DNA of 64,000 nucleotides from Candidatus Micrarchaeum acidiphilum ARMAN-2 (GCA_009387755.1 GG697240.1:250001-314000), one strand, 5' to 3'. Shown: positions 1 to 9,141, counted from the stretch's first letter. Numbers and translations are program-made. The notes: generated from the sequence alone by a model not told the origin.

Positions 1-1086
1 AAGGGCTTTGGCCCGGGCTTCTGCGGCGGGGCTGAAATTTTCCTTTACATAAAGTTCTCCTATAGACTCGCCGACCATTGAGTTAATCATGCCTATGGCA
101 CGCTTCCATCTGGGCTGCATGGCCTTCTGGCCTAGCAGCTGCCTGCCGAAAAAGTCGAAGTTTTCCTTTACTGCGGCGCTGTGCAGCAGTCCTGCGCTGG
201 AGTATAGAAGGTTCCATTCGAAGTACGCAATCAGATCATAGATGCTGGAGCTTTTTACAAGCTTGTTTGCCGCTTCCAGAAATTCTGGCTGCCCTACTAT
301 CACATATGCGGCATTGCCTGCGCCCAGCTTCCTTACTAATCTGTCAATTTCGAGATTTAGATACCTATTTCTGACCGTCTTCAATTCGTATTTATTGTAA
401 TTCTTGACCTCGTCCCTTGTATCTGCCGCACTTCTGCTGGCCCTTGCAAGCGCGGTCTCGATCCTGAGCACGGCCCTTGCGTGCGTTCTTGCATCTTTGG
501 CGGGTATGCCGTACAGGGCGAACATGCGCGTCATATGGTCCAGATACTTACTGCGTATGGCTTTGAATTCGCCTTTCAGGTAGTAATCCCTGTCAGGCAG
601 GGATATTCCGCCCTGCCAGACGTACAGCGCGTATACCGAGCTGTCCCTGCTGTCCTCCGTAGAATAAACGTCGAATAATGGATCCGCGCCGTTCAGCATC
701 ATGTCCGGCATGATCTTCAGTATATCGCGGTAGCTTTTTGCCCTTTTTATTCTGCTCATAAGTTCTTCTACGGGCCCAAAACCTGCTTCCTCTACTGTTT
801 TTGTATCCATGAAGGAATTGTAAAAGTCTCCTATGACCCGTAGATTGCCTACGGAACTGCGGCGTGCTGCACAAGAAACTGCGATTTTTTTGAGTATCTC
901 GTAATTTCTTTCGGTAAGCGCGGTAAAAGAGCCTGTTCTGGTCTTGTCTCTTGGCAGCGGATGGCGCTTTATCCAGGTTCCGCAGGAATAAAGGTAAAAA
1001 TCATTGAAAGGGTCTACCTTGAGATCCATGTTCTTAACTGAAAAGCCTATGTACCTTTTGCTCTTTTGGTAAGTTTTCTTCTTCAT
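1..1086 (-). CDS. M13-family (neprilysin/PepO-like) zinc metallopeptidase, N-terminal part
   Basis: An open frame starts at the ATG at 1086 and reads 362 codons to the window edge without a stop, so the gene is cut by the window. Two hallmarks of M13 peptidases are visible: an N-terminal DPFNDFYLYSCGTW stretch (residues 25-38) and LPDRDYYL (163-170). The catalytic HExxH and the distal zinc ligand lie in the missing C-terminal half. In this family the N-terminal half is helical and caps the active site, limiting substrates to peptides. No N-terminal membrane anchor or signal peptide is visible, so it is probably a cytoplasmic oligopeptidase. Family assignment is firm; activity cannot be judged from this half. 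Confidence 0.85.
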   Translation of the reverse strand, partial: MKKKTYQKSKRYIGFSVKNMDLKVDPFNDFYLYSCGTWIKRHPLPRDKTRTGSFTALTERNYEILKKIAVSCAARRSSVGNLRVIGDFYNSFMDTKTVEEAGFGPVEELMSRIKRAKSYRDILKIMPDMMLNGADPLFDVYSTEDSRDSSVYALYVWQGGISLPDRDYYLKGEFKAIRSKYLDHMTRMFALYGIPAKDARTHARAVLRIETALARASRSAADTRDEVKNYNKYELKTVRNRYLNLEIDRLVRKLGAGNAAYVIVGQPEFLEAANKLVKSSSIYDLIAYFEWNLLYSSAGLLHSAAVKENFDFFGRQLLGQKAMQPRWKRAIGMINSMVGESIGELYVKENFSPAAEARAKAL

Positions 1087-1141
1087 CTTTGCACCACAAA
1101 CCATTTTATATTTCTTGCAGAGCTTAAAACTGCTCTGGTTG

Positions 1142-1729
1142 CTATCGGCCTGCGCCGGCCGCTCCAGGGACCATTTTCATGAACTCGTTAAGCGCAACGT
1201 GCAATTCGGAATAGCCCTCTTCGCCGGTAAAGTGCTTTGATATAGGCATTATATTTATCTCGGCATTGAGCCCATCATGAAATATCTTGGAATCTTCTAC
1301 GGGTACATAAGGATCTCGAGTCGACATTACTACTCTGCACTCGCCGATGCTTGCCTTCACTTTGTCTAGGTCTATTGGAGTTGAAATCCATTCCTCTGCA
1401 ACCTTACGGTCCGAATCTGTTTCAAATGCTGCATCTTTTAGATGCAGCCATGGCGCTATTAGCAGAACTCCGGACGCTTTCTTTCCGCTTGACTCAATGT
1501 ATCGCAATATTGCCTGGCAGCCTATGCTGTGGCCTACGAAATATGGCTTATCCGAGCCAGACGCAACATCGGATATCTTTCCTACCCATTTATTTATTGA
1601 TGGTTTGTCGGTTTCTGGCATTTCTGGTATAAAAACTGCAAAGCCCTTCTTTTCCAGTTCGCGCTTGAGCCATTGATACCAGTCGCTTTCTGGAGTGCCG
1701 TTCCATCTGTGCACTATAAATACGTCCAC
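1142..1729 (-). CDS. Small alpha/beta hydrolase (RBBP9/YdeN-like serine hydrolase)
   Basis: 195 residues, close to the roughly 180-200 of the RBBP9/YdeN group. The N-terminus MDVFIVHRWNGTPESDWYQW is the usual first strand and oxyanion loop. The nucleophile elbow GHSIGCQA (Ser about residue 68) is clear. Asp in STRDPYVPVED and His in SKHFTGEEG complete a plausible catalytic triad. It is a soluble hydrolase of unknown substrate. It lies alone between the M13 peptidase on the same strand (55 bp away) and a divergent flavoprotein gene. The fold is confident; the substrate cannot be told from sequence. Confidence 0.8.
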   Translation of the reverse strand: MDVFIVHRWNGTPESDWYQWLKRELEKKGFAVFIPEMPETDKPSINKWVGKISDVASGSDKPYFVGHSIGCQAILRYIESSGKKASGVLLIAPWLHLKDAAFETDSDRKVAEEWISTPIDLDKVKASIGECRVVMSTRDPYVPVEDSKIFHDGLNAEINIMPISKHFTGEEGYSELHVALNEFMKMVPGAAGAGR

Positions 1730-1823
1730 GCAACTAATTTTTCTTTTGCTCTATAAATAGCTTTCAGTGCAAATCAGGCACTTGCATGTTCAATTGCCAG
1801 CTCTCATTTTTTTATTTGGAAAG

Positions 1824-1834
1824 GCTTTTATAGT
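1824..1834 (+). promoter_or_regulatory. TATA box for the PPOX-family gene
   Basis: The sequence GGCTTTTATAG lies about 25 bp upstream of the ATG at 1854. It would give a nearly leaderless transcript. It decides in favour of 1854 over the longer frame opening at 1767, which would begin upstream of the promoter. Confidence 0.5.
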
Positions 1835-1853
1835 TTCCAAACAAGTGTTAAGT

Positions 1854-2333
1854 ATGCCTATAGCCTACGCAGATTACAATAAGGCAATAAAGCGCATAAT
1901 AGAAAAAAACTATTATATTTCGCTTGCAACGTGCGGCGAAGACGGCACCCCGTGGGTAAACGCCGTGCTCTATGTTTACGACAGCAAATATAATCTTTAT
2001 TTCCTGTCTTCAATAGATTCAAGGCACGGAAGGAACATTCTCTCCAACGGCAAGGCCGCCTTCCTCATGTTCGACTCTACTCAGCAGATAGGATCTGAGG
2101 AAGAAATACAAGGCGAGGGGACCGCAAAGGTAATAGAGGGAAAAGAACTTGAGAACGCGATTAGGCTCTACTCGAAAAGAGTCTTTAAGGATCAGGGCAA
2201 GAAAGCCAAGAGCATAATGGCGGATTACGAGGAGCCCGCCGAATTCAGGTTTTTTAAGATAAACGTAGAAAAATTCTACGTGCATTTGGTAGATGAAACG
2301 CATGAAGTGGACCCTGCCGAACTTTCTGAGTAG
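1854..2333 (+). CDS. Pyridoxamine 5'-phosphate oxidase-like (PPOX) flavin-binding protein
   Basis: 159 residues from ATG 1854; the frame is open from 1767, but a TATA box at about 1826 makes the internal start more likely. The N-terminal split-barrel pattern IEKNYYISLATCGEDGTPWVNAV is typical of FMN- or F420-binding PPOX proteins, followed by YFLSSIDSRHGRNI and a C-terminal FKINVEKFYVH strand. Such proteins are small dimeric flavin-dependent oxidoreductases or flavin carriers. Substrate and cofactor (FMN or F420) cannot be assigned. It is transcribed alone, 65 bp upstream of the kinase-like gene at 2399. Confidence 0.8.
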   Translation: MPIAYADYNKAIKRIIEKNYYISLATCGEDGTPWVNAVLYVYDSKYNLYFLSSIDSRHGRNILSNGKAAFLMFDSTQQIGSEEEIQGEGTAKVIEGKELENAIRLYSKRVFKDQGKKAKSIMADYEEPAEFRFFKINVEKFYVHLVDETHEVDPAELSE

Positions 2334-2398
2334 AGCAGGCGTGGAGTGCATTTTAATTTATTTAATTTATTATTGACTGGAAATAGTGCTGTGATAAA

Positions 2399-2941
2399 AT
2401 GATAATAGGACTTACAGGGATGCCCGGGAGCGGAAAGACCACGATAGCCAAGTACCTTAAGGAAAAGTACGGCTTTTCGCTCGTAAGCATGAGCGACGCG
2501 GTTAAGGAAAAGATGAAGAGCGAATCGGTCGAGATAAACAACGACAGCCTGCGGTCCTTTTCGCAGGGGCTCAGGGACAAGTTCGGGATGGACATAGCGG
2601 CAAGGCTCACTACTGATTACATCAAGCACAGGACCGACAACATATGCATAGACGGGATACGCGGGCCTGACGAGATAAGGTATTTCAAGGAGCACATGGA
2701 CGGCAGGTTCTACGTCATAGGCCTGGTTTCCGAGAGCGAGACAAGGTACGAGAGGCTCATGGACAGGGGGCGCGCGGACGATCCCCACACCGTTGAAGGC
2801 CTGAAGGAGCGGGACCAGAAGGAGATAAGGTTCGGGATTCCGGAAGCCCTGAAAATCGTTGACTTTGCAGTCTCAAATACTACGTCCATAGAAGAGCTCG
2901 AGAAGAAGATAGATAGTATAATCAACAGCATCAAGGGTTAA
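2399..2941 (+). CDS. P-loop nucleotide kinase-like protein (UPF0200 / dephospho-CoA kinase-like)
   Basis: 180 residues. The Walker A loop GMPGSGKTT sits at residues 7-15, directly after the first strand MIIGLT, as in adenylate and dephospho-CoA kinases. A lid-like stretch, MDRGRADDP, and the ending KIVDFAVSNTTSIEELEKKI match the archaeal UPF0200 family. These proteins are predicted small-molecule kinases whose substrate is not established. The gene precedes rfcS on the same strand with a 60-bp AT-rich gap, so the two may be separately transcribed. Fold confident, function unknown. Confidence 0.8.
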   Translation: MIIGLTGMPGSGKTTIAKYLKEKYGFSLVSMSDAVKEKMKSESVEINNDSLRSFSQGLRDKFGMDIAARLTTDYIKHRTDNICIDGIRGPDEIRYFKEHMDGRFYVIGLVSESETRYERLMDRGRADDPHTVEGLKERDQKEIRFGIPEALKIVDFAVSNTTSIEELEKKIDSIINSIKG

Positions 2942-3001
2942 TATTATAATATTAGACCAGTGTAATAGCAAATAGCAGAACAAAATTTCGCGCTGATTTT
3001 T

Positions 3002-3967
3002 ATGCAGGGAATTGAGTTGCCTTGGACCGAGAAGTACAGGCCTAAATCGCTTGACGAGGTAATAGGCCAGAAGCAGATAGTCGAAAGGCTGAAGGCATTT
3101 GTCAAGCAGGGCAACTTTCCGAACATGATATTCGCAGGCAGCGCCGGAGTGGGCAAGACCACCAGCGCCATAGCTATGGCCAAGGACCTCTACGACGATG
3201 ATCTCAATACTGCGTTCAAGGAGCTCAACGCGAGCGACGCAAGGGGCATAGACGTTATACGCGGAGAGGTGAAGAATTTCGCAAAGACCATATCGATTGC
3301 GCGGGTGCCAGTAAAGATAATATTTCTGGACGAGGCCGACGCGCTCACTGCAGACGCGCAGCACGCCCTTAGGAGGACCATGGAAAAGTTTTCAGCCGAG
3401 ACGCGGTTCATACTGAGCGCGAACTACGCGAGCAAGATAATAGAGCCCATACAGAGCAGGTGCGTGGTTTTCAGGTTCAAGCCGCTGACGGAGGACGACA
3501 TGAAGGAATACGTCAACAGAATAGTAAAGGGCGAGGGCATAACCCTGGAGAAGAACGCAATGGAGGCGCTTATATACGTTGGCGACGGAGACCTTAGGAA
3601 GCTCACCAACGTGCTGCAGAGCGCGGCCATGAAGAGCGAAAAGATAACTGAGGGCGACATATACGATGTGGCGTCCAGGGCCAGGCCGAAGGAGATAATG
3701 TCCATGCTCAGGTACGCAGTAGACGGGGATTTCGACAAGGCGAGGAACGAGCTTGACACCCTTACCCTGAAGCACGGCATGAGCGGTGAGGACATACTTA
3801 CCCAATGCTACAGGGAGGCGCAGAACCTCCACTTTGACGAAAAGCTGAAGCTCAAGATAATAATTTACATAGGGGAGGCCAACTTCAGGATAGTAGAGGG
3901 CGCGAATGAGAGGATACAGCTTGAATCAATGCTTGCGCAGATAGCAATGCTGAAGCACGGCGGCTGA
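3002..3967 (+). CDS. rfcS: Replication factor C small subunit
   Basis: 321 residues, the usual length for archaeal RfcS. RFC boxes are visible in order: WTEKYRP (box II, residues 8-14), Walker A GSAGVGKTT (46-54), Walker B IIFLDEADA (107-115), HALRRTME sensor region and the SRC arginine-finger motif (152-154). It forms the ATP-driven clamp loader with the large subunit and places PCNA on primed DNA. The Walker A reads GSAGVGKT instead of the more common GPPGTGKT, which should still bind ATP. The gene ends flush against the convergent gene at 3968. The large subunit is not in this window. Confidence 0.95.
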   Translation: MQGIELPWTEKYRPKSLDEVIGQKQIVERLKAFVKQGNFPNMIFAGSAGVGKTTSAIAMAKDLYDDDLNTAFKELNASDARGIDVIRGEVKNFAKTISIARVPVKIIFLDEADALTADAQHALRRTMEKFSAETRFILSANYASKIIEPIQSRCVVFRFKPLTEDDMKEYVNRIVKGEGITLEKNAMEALIYVGDGDLRKLTNVLQSAAMKSEKITEGDIYDVASRARPKEIMSMLRYAVDGDFDKARNELDTLTLKHGMSGEDILTQCYREAQNLHFDEKLKLKIIIYIGEANFRIVEGANERIQLESMLAQIAMLKHGG

Positions 3968-4645
3968 TCAGGAAAGGGTTATTTCAAGGTTCCCGACGTA
4001 GCTGAAGTCGGGCACCGTAACGTAGAACCTTGCTATGTAGCTGTTTTTGTCGTCTATTTTGATAGGCAGCTGTGGATCGGTCCTGGCGAGTTTGAACGGC
4101 GGGCTGAGCTGCACGGAGCTTATTGAATCCCCGTATGAAAGGCCCTTGTACAGCTGCACAGGTATTTCTATTGTGCTGCCCTTTTCTATGTTCTTCACTA
4201 TTCCAGTATCATCTGCAACATTCTGGCCCTTGCTTGTTATCAGTATGACCTTCGGTATCTCAAGGTGGATCGTAGGCACTGCCGGAGAGCCGAATTTCAC
4301 CGTAAGCGGGCCGTTGTACGCGTAGTCCGGGGATTCTATGCTTATTATGAACGTGACGCTTTTGCCCTTCTCAACCGACACAGGAGTTTGAGGGCTTACC
4401 CCTATGAGCCTGAATGGGCTGCTCACCTCTATGCTGCTTATCGTTTCCGGGGGCTCCTTTGCCGATTTCAAGAAACTGAGGTCTTCGCTTTTATTTGAAA
4501 ACGGTATCTCCAGGTTGAAGCTTCCTTTTTTGACCTCCATGCCCTTAAGGGCGTGAGCGCGGCCCTTCCAGTATACGTTTACGTTGGTTATCCTTACCTT
4601 TTCGCCCTTGCCCATGCCCAGCTTTCCAAGAAGATTTAATCCCAT
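3968..4645 (-). CDS. Protein with two tandem Ig-like repeats, unknown function
   Basis: 225 residues without signal peptide or membrane segment, so probably cytoplasmic or membrane-associated through a partner. Two repeats of about 60 residues share the pattern 'I..V.(S/L)SPF.L....PQ.P(V/I)......F...(I/V)..PD(Y/F).Y.G.L', around residues 88-147 and 175-225. They read as beta-sandwich (Ig-like) domains. The same pattern occurs in the large surface protein at 33825. It is convergent with rfcS with no gap and divergent from the peroxiredoxin. No function can be assigned. Confidence 0.65.
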   Translation of the reverse strand: MGLNLLGKLGMGKGEKVRITNVNVYWKGRAHALKGMEVKKGSFNLEIPFSNKSEDLSFLKSAKEPPETISSIEVSSPFRLIGVSPQTPVSVEKGKSVTFIISIESPDYAYNGPLTVKFGSPAVPTIHLEIPKVILITSKGQNVADDTGIVKNIEKGSTIEIPVQLYKGLSYGDSISSVQLSPPFKLARTDPQLPIKIDDKNSYIARFYVTVPDFSYVGNLEITLS

Positions 4646-4746
4646 TATATTGCCTTTTGCAGCGAATTTACAGCGATATATACTTTTATAGTCAGCAATT
4701 AAATAAGTTGCCAGATTTTATTTTTATTGTATTGTGGGATGAGATA

Positions 4747-5205
4747 ATGGTAGAAGTTGGAAAAAGTGCACCGGACTTTGAGCTGGATGGATCTGATGGG
4801 AAGAGGCACACTCTCGGAGAATTCAAGGGAAGGTACTTGGTGCTTTATTTTTACCCGAAGGACAATACGCCGGGCTGCACCATAGAGGCGAACGAATTCA
4901 ACAAGCACAAGGAGGAGATTGAAGGGCTTGGAGCAACGATTGTGGGGATAAGCAAAGACGACCTGAAGTCGCATGACAAGTTCATAAAGAAATGCGATCT
5001 TGATTTTCTGCTGCTCTCTGATCCTGAAAGCAAGACGATAAAGGAGTATGGCGCTTATGGAGACCGCGGGATATTCGGCATGGGCACGCTAAGGAACACG
5101 TACCTTATAGGGAAGGACGGCAGGCTTTTGGCCAAGTTCGAGAAGGTTAATCCGAAGGGCCATGCGCAGGAGATAATAGATGCCCTGAAAAGCAAGGCAA
5201 AATAA
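4747..5205 (+). CDS. bcp: Peroxiredoxin, Bcp/PrxQ type
   Basis: 152 residues from ATG 4747; the frame is open from 4657, but a TTTATA box at about 4685 favours the internal start. The N-terminus GKSAPDFELDGSDGKRHTL and the peroxidatic loop YPKDNTPGCTIEANEF are diagnostic. The peroxidatic Cys is in TPGCT. The resolving Cys five residues later, common in this family, is absent (Asn-Glu-Phe), but a Cys in the next helix (FIKKCDLDF) sits where the alternative PrxQ resolving Cys lies. It reduces hydroperoxides. The thioredoxin reductase at 7163 could be part of its reducing chain. Confidence 0.92.
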   Translation: MVEVGKSAPDFELDGSDGKRHTLGEFKGRYLVLYFYPKDNTPGCTIEANEFNKHKEEIEGLGATIVGISKDDLKSHDKFIKKCDLDFLLLSDPESKTIKEYGAYGDRGIFGMGTLRNTYLIGKDGRLLAKFEKVNPKGHAQEIIDALKSKAK

Positions 5206-5207
5206 GG

Positions 5208-6044
5208 CTATACGGCTCCGTAAAACCCTATTGCAGAATACGCGACTACGCTCGAGTAGTCCATTGTGGCTTCTCCCGAGTTGCCGTATCTCAGCAGCGT
5301 TGCCTTCGGCACGCCGTTTGCCTTCGAGTATTCCATTGCAACCGTAATCGGACCGATTCCGCATGCGCTGTCTCCTGTTTCCAATACAGAGCTGTTGAAT
5401 TCGTCAGAGTCTAGCTTTTCTATTGCTGCCAGCAGCCTTGAGTCCTTTTCCTTTGCCGCGCTTGCTGGCTCGTAGTGGTTAAAGTCCGAACTTGCTATGA
5501 CAGCGATTCTCTTGCCGGACTCCTTGGCCGCTGCGATAACCGCTTTTGAAAGCAGGATGCTTGCATCCAGGCTCTGGTCTCCCTGGCATATGAAGCATGC
5601 AGCAGTGTCAGGAAACAGGTATTTCAGGAACGGAAGCTGCACCTCTATCGAATGCTCTTCGGAATGCGCTGACTCGTCCTCTGATATGTATTTTGAAGAG
5701 CCGATTATTGCCTTTGAAAGCTTCTTGTCGTTCTTCACTGTTCCGAACGGCGTAGCCCAGTCTTCCATTGAGACCGCTATGGGCTCGCCGAGGCCGGTGT
5801 GGTTGGGGCCTAAGATTATTGCAGTGTCCGGCTTGCCGTGCTCCCGGTCTTCCATAAGCGCCTTGTAAGAATATGCGGCTATGCTGCCGGAATACACGTA
5901 TCCTGCATGCGGCGCAACAATCGCCTTGACCGCAGAGCCGTGCTTTGCTTTGACATCGGCATGGCTTACGGCTTCTTCTATGAACTTGGCAAGCTCGCTT
6001 TTTCCCGATGCGTAAAAGGTTCCTGAGAACTGCATTGCGCGCAT
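5208..6044 (-). CDS. MEMO1 family protein (AmmeMemoRadiSam system protein B)
   Basis: 278 residues, full length for archaeal MEMO. Conserved features include the N-terminal GTFYASGKSELAKFI, IVAPHAGYVYSG (His in PHAGY), ILGPNHTGLG (His), HSEEHSIEVQLPFLKY (His) and ASSDFNHYEP. These histidines with a cysteine line the metal-binding cleft in the family. The cellular role is unresolved; members often sit with AMMECR1 and radical-SAM genes, none of which is beside it here. It is convergent with the peroxiredoxin, with a 2-bp gap, and divergent from dinB. Confidence 0.9.
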   Translation of the reverse strand: MRAMQFSGTFYASGKSELAKFIEEAVSHADVKAKHGSAVKAIVAPHAGYVYSGSIAAYSYKALMEDREHGKPDTAIILGPNHTGLGEPIAVSMEDWATPFGTVKNDKKLSKAIIGSSKYISEDESAHSEEHSIEVQLPFLKYLFPDTAACFICQGDQSLDASILLSKAVIAAAKESGKRIAVIASSDFNHYEPASAAKEKDSRLLAAIEKLDSDEFNSSVLETGDSACGIGPITVAMEYSKANGVPKATLLRYGNSGEATMDYSSVVAYSAIGFYGAV

Positions 6045-6063
6045 AATAACACATCTGCAAATA

Positions 6064-6072
6064 CTATATAAG
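6064..6072 (+). promoter_or_regulatory. TATA box for dinB
   Basis: CTATATAAG lies about 33-40 bp upstream of the ATG at 6105 and downstream of the divergent memo start. It supports 6105 rather than 6087 as the dinB start. Confidence 0.45.
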
Positions 6073-6104
6073 CCTTAATTTTAAATTTGATATGGCTGCG
6101 TATT

Positions 6105-7157
6105 ATGGGCTTGGTTATTTACATAGATATGGATTATTTTTTTGCCGCATGCGAAGAGAAAAGGCATCCGGAACTCAAGGGCAGGCCTCTTGCCGTCGGG
6201 ACCTCGGATTCCGCAGACAAGCTCAGGGGTGTGGTGCAGACCTGCAACTACGAGGCAAGGAAATACGGGATACGCAGCGGCATGCCGACCCTCAAGGCGT
6301 TCCAGCTTTACAAGGACCTGCAGTACGTCAAGGCTGACGACGCATATTACGAAGAGGTGTCTAACGCCATAATGGAATACCTTTCATCGCTCGGCTTCCC
6401 TCTCGAAAAGATGAGCATAGACGAGGCTGCAATAGACGTTGGCGATTTGGGATACGGCAAGGCTAACGAGCTGGCAGAAAGGATAAAGGAGGAGATAAAA
6501 CAAAGGTTGGGCCTTCCCTGCACTATAGGCATAAGCATCGGCAAGGTATTCGCCAAGATGGCATGCGACAAGGCCAAGCCAGATGGCTTACTGACCTTAG
6601 ATGAGGTTCACCTGCACGAATTCCTAAAATCGACTGATGTGAAAAAACTGCCTGGAGTGGGCAGCAAGAGCTACGAAAAGCTCTCTGCAATGGGCGTAAA
6701 GAGCATTGCAGACATAAGGAATATAGACCCGCTCAGACTGGTTGACGAATTCGGCTCGTTCGGAAGGGAGCTATACGCGCTTGCAGGAGGGATTGACGAA
6801 AGCAAGGTGGTGAGCGAGGAGCGCGTTCTGTCTATAAGCAGGGAGCGCACGCTCAGGGGCCTTGAAGACCAGCAAAAGGAGATTGACAGTATGCTCGAAG
6901 TGCTTTCAAAGGAGGTCATAGCTGAGCTCAATAAAAGGAAGATGGAATTCGGCGGCGTTGGAGTAAAGGTCAGGTATGTGGACTTCTCGGAGAAGGTCAG
7001 GGACAGGTCGCTGTCGTATTATTCCAACAGCTACGACGTGCTGTACTCAAACGCAGTTTCCATGATAAGAGAATTGTCAAGGGCGAACAAGGTAAGGAAA
7101 ATCGGTGTAAAGGCTTACAGGCTCGGAAACATGAGCGGGCAGAAGAAGCTGTTTTGA
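6105..7157 (+). CDS. dinB: Y-family DNA polymerase IV (translesion polymerase)
   Basis: 350 residues from ATG 6105 (the upstream ATG at 6087 would add only MIWLRI). The N-terminus VIYIDMDYFFAACEE supplies the first metal Asp and a Phe steric gate (about residue 13) that excludes ribonucleotides. SIDEA gives the second acidic pair (about D106/E107). GISIGKVFAKMACDKAKPDG and the helix-hairpin-helix PGVGSKSYEKL follow, then the little-finger domain. The C-terminus ends QKKLF, a short PCNA-interacting-peptide-like tail as in Dpo4. It copies past DNA lesions with low fidelity. The gene is apparently intact and complete. Confidence 0.93.
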   Translation: MGLVIYIDMDYFFAACEEKRHPELKGRPLAVGTSDSADKLRGVVQTCNYEARKYGIRSGMPTLKAFQLYKDLQYVKADDAYYEEVSNAIMEYLSSLGFPLEKMSIDEAAIDVGDLGYGKANELAERIKEEIKQRLGLPCTIGISIGKVFAKMACDKAKPDGLLTLDEVHLHEFLKSTDVKKLPGVGSKSYEKLSAMGVKSIADIRNIDPLRLVDEFGSFGRELYALAGGIDESKVVSEERVLSISRERTLRGLEDQQKEIDSMLEVLSKEVIAELNKRKMEFGGVGVKVRYVDFSEKVRDRSLSYYSNSYDVLYSNAVSMIRELSRANKVRKIGVKAYRLGNMSGQKKLF

Positions 7158-7162
7158 ATGCA

Positions 7163-8104
7163 TCATTTGCCTTCCGAGTACTTCATATTCTGCAGGTATT
7201 CCCTTACTCTCAGGGCAGCCTTTGTGCCGCTGGCCGAGGCCGTGACCGCCTGCCTGTAGATTGAATCTGCTACGTCTCCCGCCACAAAAACCCCGGGCAC
7301 GTCGGTTTCAACTTCATCCCTAGTTACTATATACCCCTTTTCATCAAGCTTGAGCTTTCCCTTGAGGAATTTGGTGTTGGGCTCGTATCCTATCGCAACA
7401 AATACGCCGTCGACCTTAAGCGTGGAAGTCTCGCCTGATTTTAGGTTTTTTATTCGCGCGCCGCTGACCTTTGCGTCTCCCAGTATCTCTTCTACTACGC
7501 TGTCCCAGATTACCTTTATCTTTTCGTTTGACATTACGCGCTCCTGCATTATCTTGCTTGCCCTGAACTGGTCCCTGCGGTGAATTATAGTCACGCTATT
7601 GACAAACTTTGTCAGGAACAGCGAGTCCTCCATCGCGGTGTCGCCGCCGCCTACGACTATCACATCTTTGTTCTTGAAGAAAGGCGCGTCGCAGGTTGCG
7701 CAGCTGCTTACGCCCTTGCCTATGAACTTCTTTTCAGAATCTATGCCGAGCCATTTTGCTGATGCGCCGGTTGCAATTATCACGCTGTTTGCTTCGTAGG
7801 TCTTGTCGGAGGTTTTTACCTTTAGGGGCTTTGAGGAAAAATCAACGTCTGTTACGTCCTCGGCTACAAACCTGGATCCGAATTTGTCCGCCTGCTTTCT
7901 CATCAGATCTATTATCTCAGATCCGTAAACGCCGTCCGGAAAGCCGGGAAAATTCTCCACGGTGGTGGTGAGCAGCAGCTGGCCGCCTGCGTTTACCCCT
8001 GTTATTACTATGGGCTTGAAGTCTTCCCTGGCAGTGTATATCGCGGCTGATAGACCGGCAGGTCCTGAGCCAATTATTATAACATCTTCGGTCATAGTGT
8101 CCAC
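7163..8104 (-). CDS. trxB: Thioredoxin reductase
   Basis: 313 residues from a GTG at 8104; the ATG at 8095 (MTEDVIII) is an equally good start. FAD-binding GSGPAGLSAAIYTARE, the NADPH-binding GGGDTAMEDSLFLTKF and the redox-active CATC within SSCATCDAPFF are all present, as is the C-terminal FAD motif GVFVAGDVAD. It passes electrons from NAD(P)H to thioredoxin-like proteins. It diverges from the nuclease gene at 8125 across only 20 bp, so both promoters must overlap coding sequence. No thioredoxin gene lies next to it. Confidence 0.95.
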   Translation of the reverse strand: MDTMTEDVIIIGSGPAGLSAAIYTAREDFKPIVITGVNAGGQLLLTTTVENFPGFPDGVYGSEIIDLMRKQADKFGSRFVAEDVTDVDFSSKPLKVKTSDKTYEANSVIIATGASAKWLGIDSEKKFIGKGVSSCATCDAPFFKNKDVIVVGGGDTAMEDSLFLTKFVNSVTIIHRRDQFRASKIMQERVMSNEKIKVIWDSVVEEILGDAKVSGARIKNLKSGETSTLKVDGVFVAIGYEPNTKFLKGKLKLDEKGYIVTRDEVETDVPGVFVAGDVADSIYRQAVTASASGTKAALRVREYLQNMKYSEGK

Positions 8105-8124
8105 TTTTTATTTCAGAATATATT

Positions 8125-9141
8125 TTGAACTTCAAACCTTATAAATGTTATTTGCCAAATCAGATAGGCGACTGCGTGGAAGGGCTGAAATCGGTAGTGT
8201 CTCTTGACAGGATAGACAGCGAGGCGAACTTCGATTTTATATCGCACGCCCATACGGACCATATTTATGCGGTTAGGCGCTCGAAAAGCACTATAACCAG
8301 CGACGAGACTGCGGACCTGATAGAGGCCGCTTACGGCCTGAACAGCTGCAGGGTTGCAGATGTTCCGGAGGGCACAACAATGCTCGATTCCGGACACATG
8401 CTTGGATCGAAGCAGCTGTGCGTTGACAGCGAGCTTTACGGACGCATTGTTTACAGTGGCGACTTCCAGACCGACGCAGTAAGGAGCGCGAAGCCTATAG
8501 AGATAACCGATTGCGATGCCCTTATTATAGACTCGACATATCCACGGCCTGACGTGCACTTCAAGGACCGTGCTGAAGTTGAATCGGATATTATAGAGTG
8601 GGTTGAAAAATACGTTGATGAGGGAATAGTGCTTTTCAAATCATATGCGATGGGCAAAGCTCAGGAACTGGTCAAGATACTTAATAAGGGAGGTATAAAG
8701 CCGGCAGTCAGCGACAGGATTTCGCACATAAATTCAGTGTATAGGAAGCATGGTGTTGAACTTGAATGTTTCCCTCTGTTTGATGGTGGTGAATGCCAAA
8801 ACGGTGAATTTTATGACAAAAACTTCGTTGCGATTGTTGAATCCAGCAAGTTCGCGGAAACCGCAATGGCACTGCACAGAACTTACAAAAAATTAGTTTT
8901 CACTGCAGTGGCAACCGGTTTCGCAGAGTACTTCAGGCTTGGAACCGACATGCAGTTCGGACTTAGTGACCATGCCGACTTCGCAAGGAGCATGGAGTAC
9001 ATAGAGCGCTCAGGGGCCAAACGCATATTCACTTACGGAAAGAACAGCGAACTGTTTGCACACAATCTCAAGAAGTTTGGATACGACGCTGAACCATTCG
9101 GGTGCAAGCACGTCAGCCTTTGCCAAAAAGCAACCGCTTGA
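8125..9141 (+). CDS. Metallo-beta-lactamase-fold nuclease (COG1236-like, RNA 3'-processing/exonuclease type)
   Basis: Up to 338 residues from a TTG at 8125. A TATA-like CTTATAAA at 8138-8145 makes a later start possible, either TTG 8152 or GTG 8176. Metal motifs are in order: HAHTDH (motif 2), GHMLGSKQ, SGDF (motif 3) and LSDHADF (motif 4). The order and the beta-CASP-like insert between motifs 3 and 4 resemble the COG1236 group of CPSF/YSH1-related nucleases. The protein is shorter than full aCPSF and lacks KH domains, so a DNA-repair or RNA exonuclease role are both open. Its 3' end overlaps the convergent Nudix gene by 29 bp. Confidence 0.75.
   Translation: MNFKPYKCYLPNQIGDCVEGLKSVVSLDRIDSEANFDFISHAHTDHIYAVRRSKSTITSDETADLIEAAYGLNSCRVADVPEGTTMLDSGHMLGSKQLCVDSELYGRIVYSGDFQTDAVRSAKPIEITDCDALIIDSTYPRPDVHFKDRAEVESDIIEWVEKYVDEGIVLFKSYAMGKAQELVKILNKGGIKPAVSDRISHINSVYRKHGVELECFPLFDGGECQNGEFYDKNFVAIVESSKFAETAMALHRTYKKLVFTAVATGFAEYFRLGTDMQFGLSDHADFARSMEYIERSGAKRIFTYGKNSELFAHNLKKFGYDAEPFGCKHVSLCQKATA

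Noticed and set aside
593..874. Minus-strand ORF of 93 residues and plus-strand ORF 481-678
   Set aside because: Both are shadows of the partial M13 peptidase gene, which is open across the entire interval.
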